Origin: Herbinix sp.
GTDB lineage: Bacteria > Bacillota > Clostridia > Lachnospirales > Lachnospiraceae
Direction of reading: 5' to 3'
Assembly (NCBI GenBank): GCA_029238935.1
Contig: JAQZBN010000010.1
Location: 95,779 to 159,778 of the forward strand
DNA: 64,000 bases
Part shown: in pieces, positions 60,244-64,000 of the stretch
Layout: each line of letters begins with the position of its first letter
Position numbering within the stretch: position 1 is the first letter of the stretch
Notes under the pieces: generated by a model
The model's input: only the letters and a program-made list of their open reading frames with translations
Databases searched by the model: none
What the model was told of the DNA's origin: nothing
Made by a program: the position numbers and the translations under genes

Positions 60244-63093
60244 CTATTTAGGAAATTCTAGTCTATCCCCATCTTCATCAACATAGTCTTCCAGTAATCC
60301 GCCGCTGAAATGATCACCAAGATAATTCCGTCCCCGTGGGAGCTTGTCTAGATGATCTCTTCGGATCTGCTCATTAGCACTGTTTATCTCCTCTTTCAGT
60401 TCATTGGCTGAAAGTCTGGTAGCCCCTTGCCCCATGATAATTAACTGCTCAATATTGTCCGATGTTGCTACCGTGACTCGGTGTTTCCGCGCGATATCAT
60501 GTGTAACTTTCTCAATATACATATCTGCTGTTTCAGCCTCTTTTGTATATACGACATGAATTCCATGATCATCCTGTACCGAACCCACTCCACCTTTTAC
60601 CTTATAGGCGTCAAATACCAGTATTAGAATACAATTTCTAAATCCTTGGTAATTGCATAAGATATCCACTAATTTATTTCTTGCAGCATCCAAATTATCT
60701 TTTGCCAGTTCTCTTAATTCCTCCCAGGCAAATATAATATTATAGCCGTCTACTAGAAGGTATTCCTTGATTTGTTCCCTTAGAGCTGTCTCTGTTTGCT
60801 GTTTTACCTGGATTTTTTCGATGTTGGAAGTCTTTTTTTCATAACCCAAACTACCACTCTGATAGGTACCTATTTTTTGCTTGACAGGACCGAAGGTACG
60901 AGTAAAGATTGCCTCCAGTTCTTTATCTTCCTGCAAAGAACCTGCATAGGATGGATAGGACTTTCCTATGGTTCGTTCCTTTATTTCCTTCATTACATCC
61001 TTTTCATCTTTTGTAACATCTTTTTGTTCGTCTCTAAAAATAGGCTCGTTCCATTTTGATGTACTATCCACATGCATAAACTTATGGACTTTATCCCATT
61101 CAACGACAAATCCTGCACCATGAGAGCAGAAAACAGAACTTGACGGATTATCTAAATCCCGCTCACTGTCGTAATTAATTGCTTCTATGATCTCCTCCGC
61201 ATTATGGCAAGGTTCATATCCTTTTAAGGAACATAGTAATCTTCCTTTACCTCGGGTATACGAGTTTACTTCCGTCTGATACCCTCGCATTGTTGATACC
61301 GGTGCGTTACCTTTTAGGATAGACATCTCACCATCAATTTCAGGCGGATTGAAATTCCCGCTCATCCGTCCGATATCCGACATAGCTCTTCCCACGGTCT
61401 CTGAGGGAACCTCTAATGTAAAGTTATAGTATGGTTCTAAAAGAATGCTCTTTCCTCTTTTTAGGCCCTGCCGTACTGCTCGGTAGGTTGCCTGTCTGAA
61501 GTCTCCGCCTTCTGTATGTTTCTGATGTGCTCGACCTGCAATCAGAGTTATTCTCATATCTGTAATGGGGGATCCCGTTAGGACTCCCGCATGTTCCTTT
61601 TCCTCTAAATGTGTGATAATCAGTCGTTGCCAGTTACGATCCAATTCATCTTCACTACAGGTTGATGTAAAGGTAAGTCCACTGCCTGCCTCACCGGGCT
61701 CCAATAGAAGATGTACTTCCGCATAATGTCGTAAGGGTTCAAAATGGCCCATTCCCACCACTGGTTCTGCAATGGTTTCTTTGTATACGATATTTCCTGT
61801 ACCAAATTCTACGTTAACACCAAACCGTTCCAGGATAAGACTCTTCAAGATTTCTACCTGAACTTCACCCATCAATTGAACATGAATCTCTTTTAACTGT
61901 TCCGACCATACAATGTGCAATTGAGGATCTTCTTCTTCCAATTGGCGTAATTTTAATAGTATAACATGAGCATCACATCCCGGTGGTAATATGATTTGAA
62001 AACCTAGAACTGGTTCTAGCAGTGGCATATCTGATATCGATTCTATCCCAAGACCTTCCCCCGCATAAGTTTTGCTCAGTCCTGTTACTGCGCATATTGT
62101 ACCTGCTCCTACCTCATCTACAGTCTCATACTTTACTCCAGAGTAAATTCTGATCTGATCCACTTTTTCTTCCCAAGAATCTGACCAAGTATCTGCTTGC
62201 AGATCACTGTTCTGCAACTGCGAAATATTAGTCTCTATCTTTAGATCCTTATTCATCTGTTGAGCTGTTAGGTTTGTCCCTTTTTCCTTTCGATTTGTGA
62301 GTAACATTTTAACCTTTAAACTGCCACCGGTAATCTTCATATAAGTTAAACGATTACCCTGATCATCTCTAGCAATCTTATAAATCTTTGCACCAAATTG
62401 TTCAGGAAAAGAAGGACTCTTAGTAAACTGCTCCAGTCCCATTAGAAATTCCACTATGCCATATAGTTTCAATGCAGATCCAAAAAAGCAAGGAAATATC
62501 CTCCTGTTAGCGATTACCGCTGCTGTCTCTTCCTTTGTTATTATTCCATTTTCCATGTATTGATCCAACAATGTTTCATCGCACATTGCCAGATTCTCCA
62601 TAAATGCTTGTTGATCCTGATCTACACTAAAATCAACGCAGCCATCACTCAACCGCTTTTTTAACTCTTCCATTAGCGATGTTTTTTCTGTTCCAACCAA
62701 GTCCATCTTATTGACAAAAAGAAAGATAGGAATCCGATATCGTGCAAGCAGTCTCCATAAAGTTTCCGTATGCCCTTGTACGCCATCACTGCCACTGATT
62801 ACCAAGATTGCGTAATCCAAAACCTGCAAAGTCCGTTCCATTTCCGCAGAAAAATCCACATGACCTGGAGTATCTAATAATGTTACTTCTATATCCTTTA
62901 TCGTAAATACTGCCTGTTTTGAAAAAATGGTAATACCCCTTGCGCGCTCCTGCTCATACGTATCAAGGAACGCATCTTTATGATCCACTCTGCCTAACTT
63001 TCTGATACTACCGGTTTGATATAATATGCTTTCCGCCAGTGTCGTTTTCCCCGCATCTACGTGGGCCAAAATACCGATTACCAACTTTCTCAT
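60244..63093 (-). CDS. TetM-like ribosomal GTPase fused to a Rae1/YacP-like nuclease domain
   Basis: A 949-residue cytoplasmic protein. Residues 1 to about 650 form an EF-G-like GTPase of the TetM/TetO group: AHVDAGKTT, DTPGHVDF and NKMD for GTP, then translation-factor domains ending ILLEPYYNFTLEVPSETVGR. After a charged linker, residues about 778-920 form a NYN/PIN-like domain: LLVDGYNII with Asp782, ETADMYIE with Asp857 and TSDNIEQ with Asp879. They closely follow Rae1 (YacP), which cuts mRNA in the ribosomal A site. AGGAGATGAGTA precedes the ATG. Fusing a ribosome-entering GTPase to an A-site nuclease suggests ribosome rescue or drug response; actual tetracycline resistance is not shown. 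Confidence 0.9.
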   Translation of the reverse strand: MRKLVIGILAHVDAGKTTLAESILYQTGSIRKLGRVDHKDAFLDTYEQERARGITIFSKQAVFTIKDIEVTLLDTPGHVDFSAEMERTLQVLDYAILVISGSDGVQGHTETLWRLLARYRIPIFLFVNKMDLVGTEKTSLMEELKKRLSDGCVDFSVDQDQQAFMENLAMCDETLLDQYMENGIITKEETAAVIANRRIFPCFFGSALKLYGIVEFLMGLEQFTKSPSFPEQFGAKIYKIARDDQGNRLTYMKITGGSLKVKMLLTNRKEKGTNLTAQQMNKDLKIETNISQLQNSDLQADTWSDSWEEKVDQIRIYSGVKYETVDEVGAGTICAVTGLSKTYAGEGLGIESISDMPLLEPVLGFQIILPPGCDAHVILLKLRQLEEEDPQLHIVWSEQLKEIHVQLMGEVQVEILKSLILERFGVNVEFGTGNIVYKETIAEPVVGMGHFEPLRHYAEVHLLLEPGEAGSGLTFTSTCSEDELDRNWQRLIITHLEEKEHAGVLTGSPITDMRITLIAGRAHQKHTEGGDFRQATYRAVRQGLKRGKSILLEPYYNFTLEVPSETVGRAMSDIGRMSGNFNPPEIDGEMSILKGNAPVSTMRGYQTEVNSYTRGKGRLLCSLKGYEPCHNAEEIIEAINYDSERDLDNPSSSVFCSHGAGFVVEWDKVHKFMHVDSTSKWNEPIFRDEQKDVTKDEKDVMKEIKERTIGKSYPSYAGSLQEDKELEAIFTRTFGPVKQKIGTYQSGSLGYEKKTSNIEKIQVKQQTETALREQIKEYLLVDGYNIIFAWEELRELAKDNLDAARNKLVDILCNYQGFRNCILILVFDAYKVKGGVGSVQDDHGIHVVYTKEAETADMYIEKVTHDIARKHRVTVATSDNIEQLIIMGQGATRLSANELKEEINSANEQIRRDHLDKLPRGRNYLGDHFSGGLLEDYVDEDGDRLEFPK

Positions 63094-63370
63094 TACTCAT
63101 CTCCTGTACATTTTCACTGTATGATTTCAATTTGCTAGAAAAACCTTAACAAATATCCATGATTAATCATAAAATATATGTTACAGGAACGCAAGGATGT
63201 TCTTAATAACGAAAAGTCGTAACTTTTACGTCGATATATAAGTAGGTAACAAGGCTTGCTATAATTAGGGTGCGTCAGCGAACAAGCAAATTCGATCCAG
63301 ATTACTTTGTTTCCATACGATCAGGAAAGAAGTCACTTAGTTGTTGACTTAGTTCTCGTTTGGGTATAAA

Positions 63371-63409
63371 GAAATAAGGTACCAAACGATAAATTTGATA
63401 CCTTATTTC
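63371..63409. terminator. Terminator of the multicopper oxidase gene
   Basis: GAAATAAGGTACCAAA pairs with TTTGATACCTTATTTC (one mismatch) around a 7-base loop. It lies just after the oxidase stop. The remaining 63094-63370 stretch carries the promoter side of the GTPase-nuclease gene and no visible ORF. Confidence 0.75.
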
Positions 63410-63433
63410 ATACTTATTGTAACGAACTCTTAT

Positions 63434-64000
63434 CTACTTCTCTACAATAAGAGGTCTCATCATATCATTATCCTCATGTTCTAAGATATGGCAATGCCAT
63501 ACATAGTCACCGCAATGTTCCTTAAAATGCATTATAATAGTTGTAACCTCACCCGGTTCCGTCCGAACTACATCTTTTGGTCCTTTTTCATAATCAAGTG
63601 GCGGTGTTAAATTCTTTATATCAAATTTATAGTTTCCTTCCTCATCAAAGTCTTTTTCCGTAAAGGTTTTTCTACCGAGTATCTCAAAGTGCACCAAATG
63701 AAGGTGTATCGGATGCGCAAATGCAAAATTATTTACGATGTGCCATATTTCAATGGTATCAAGTTTCGGCTTTTCGGTTGCAGGATCACTCCACATTTTA
63801 TGATTGAGCAGATGAACCACTCTACCATAATGATCTACAGTTTCATCCAATTGCATTGTTCTCTCTTTAATCGCTAAGGTTGGTTCCATCTTATGAAGTG
63901 GCATCAATTCTTTCGGAATAACACTGGTATCTGGTCTGGTTAATTTTTCGCCAACTTTGAACTTCATGATTACTTCCATCCCTGGGCTTGGAGGTCCCTG
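63434..64000 (-). CDS. Multicopper oxidase, C-terminal part (gene runs off window)
   Basis: The frame stays open to the right edge (GPPSPG precedes the first internal ATG at 63979), so this is the C-terminal 189 or so residues of a longer CotA/bilirubin-oxidase-like enzyme. It carries the copper motifs HPIHLHLVHFEI and WHCHILEHEDNDMM, whose HCHxxxH and trailing Met bind the type 1, 2 and 3 coppers. Such enzymes oxidise metals or phenols with O2, which is unusual in an anaerobe. The N-terminal copper sites lie outside. Confidence 0.9.
   Translation of the reverse strand, partial: QGPPSPGMEVIMKFKVGEKLTRPDTSVIPKELMPLHKMEPTLAIKERTMQLDETVDHYGRVVHLLNHKMWSDPATEKPKLDTIEIWHIVNNFAFAHPIHLHLVHFEILGRKTFTEKDFDEEGNYKFDIKNLTPPLDYEKGPKDVVRTEPGEVTTIIMHFKEHCGDYVWHCHILEHEDNDMMRPLIVEK

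Overview
The window reads as a chromosomal segment of a low-G+C, anaerobic, Gram-positive Firmicute. The best fit is a Lachnospiraceae-type clostridium (the Lachnoclostridium/Anaerocolumna neighbourhood). This is inference from content: a T-box-controlled serS, an FprA-type flavodiiron protein, the DUF4358-MBOAT-DHHW acyltransferase set, a class D sortase with its acidic substrate, beta-mannosidase and a modular GH18 enzyme, AT-rich spacers, strong GGAGG ribosome sites and U-tract terminators. I saw no rRNA, tRNA, CRISPR array, intact insertion sequence or prophage.

Layout. 1-7.2 kb: the end of an unidentified gene, T-box plus serS, sortase D with its LPxTA substrate, ThuA-like and YdeI-like genes, and a flavodiiron protein. 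7.3-12.6 kb: small housekeeping genes, then a four-gene polar amino acid ABC importer whose leader encodes a cysteine-rich peptide followed by a terminator. 12.8-19.0 kb: one leftward operon encoding a TasA/camelysin-like secreted subunit, an ER-type (SipW-like) signal peptidase, two accessory surface proteins and a GH18 enzyme. 19.5-28.9 kb: metabolic genes mixed with decayed ones (SDR, SnoaL and Dabb relics), DNA glycosylase Tag, a serine hydrolase and a beta-mannosidase with a divergent AraC regulator. 29.0-33.0 kb: two resistance-like genes, a GNAT-APH fusion and an ABC-F protein, both behind leaders that encode small peptides. 33.2-40.2 kb: a diguanylate cyclase, an L,D-transpeptidase, and a two-component system with its ABC exporter. 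40.6-48.3 kb: an AraC relic, an aldo/keto reductase, an ArsR/SRPBCC pair, a MarR-MATE pair with a triple operator, and a second MATE behind a structured attenuator. 48.8-60.0 kb: FetAB-like iron exporter, the MBOAT set, and a siderophore importer with a Fur-like box and a divergent AraC regulator. 60.2-64.0 kb: a TetM-like GTPase fused to a Rae1-like nuclease, and part of a multicopper oxidase.

Two themes recur. The first is induction by attenuation at genes concerned with translation, drugs or amino acids: T-box (serS), cysteine leader (ABC importer), MFANRLR and MIKGMFYFIFI leaders (ABC-F), an upstream ORF (GNAT-APH) and a hairpin-plus-terminator leader (MATE). The second is cell-surface construction: the fibre-like operon, sortase D, L,D-transpeptidase and MBOAT/DHHW. 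The most novel candidates are the cysteine-codon leader, the stacked ABC-F leader, the ribosomal-GTPase/A-site-nuclease fusion, and the bacterial fibre operon with an apparently archaeal-like accessory protein.
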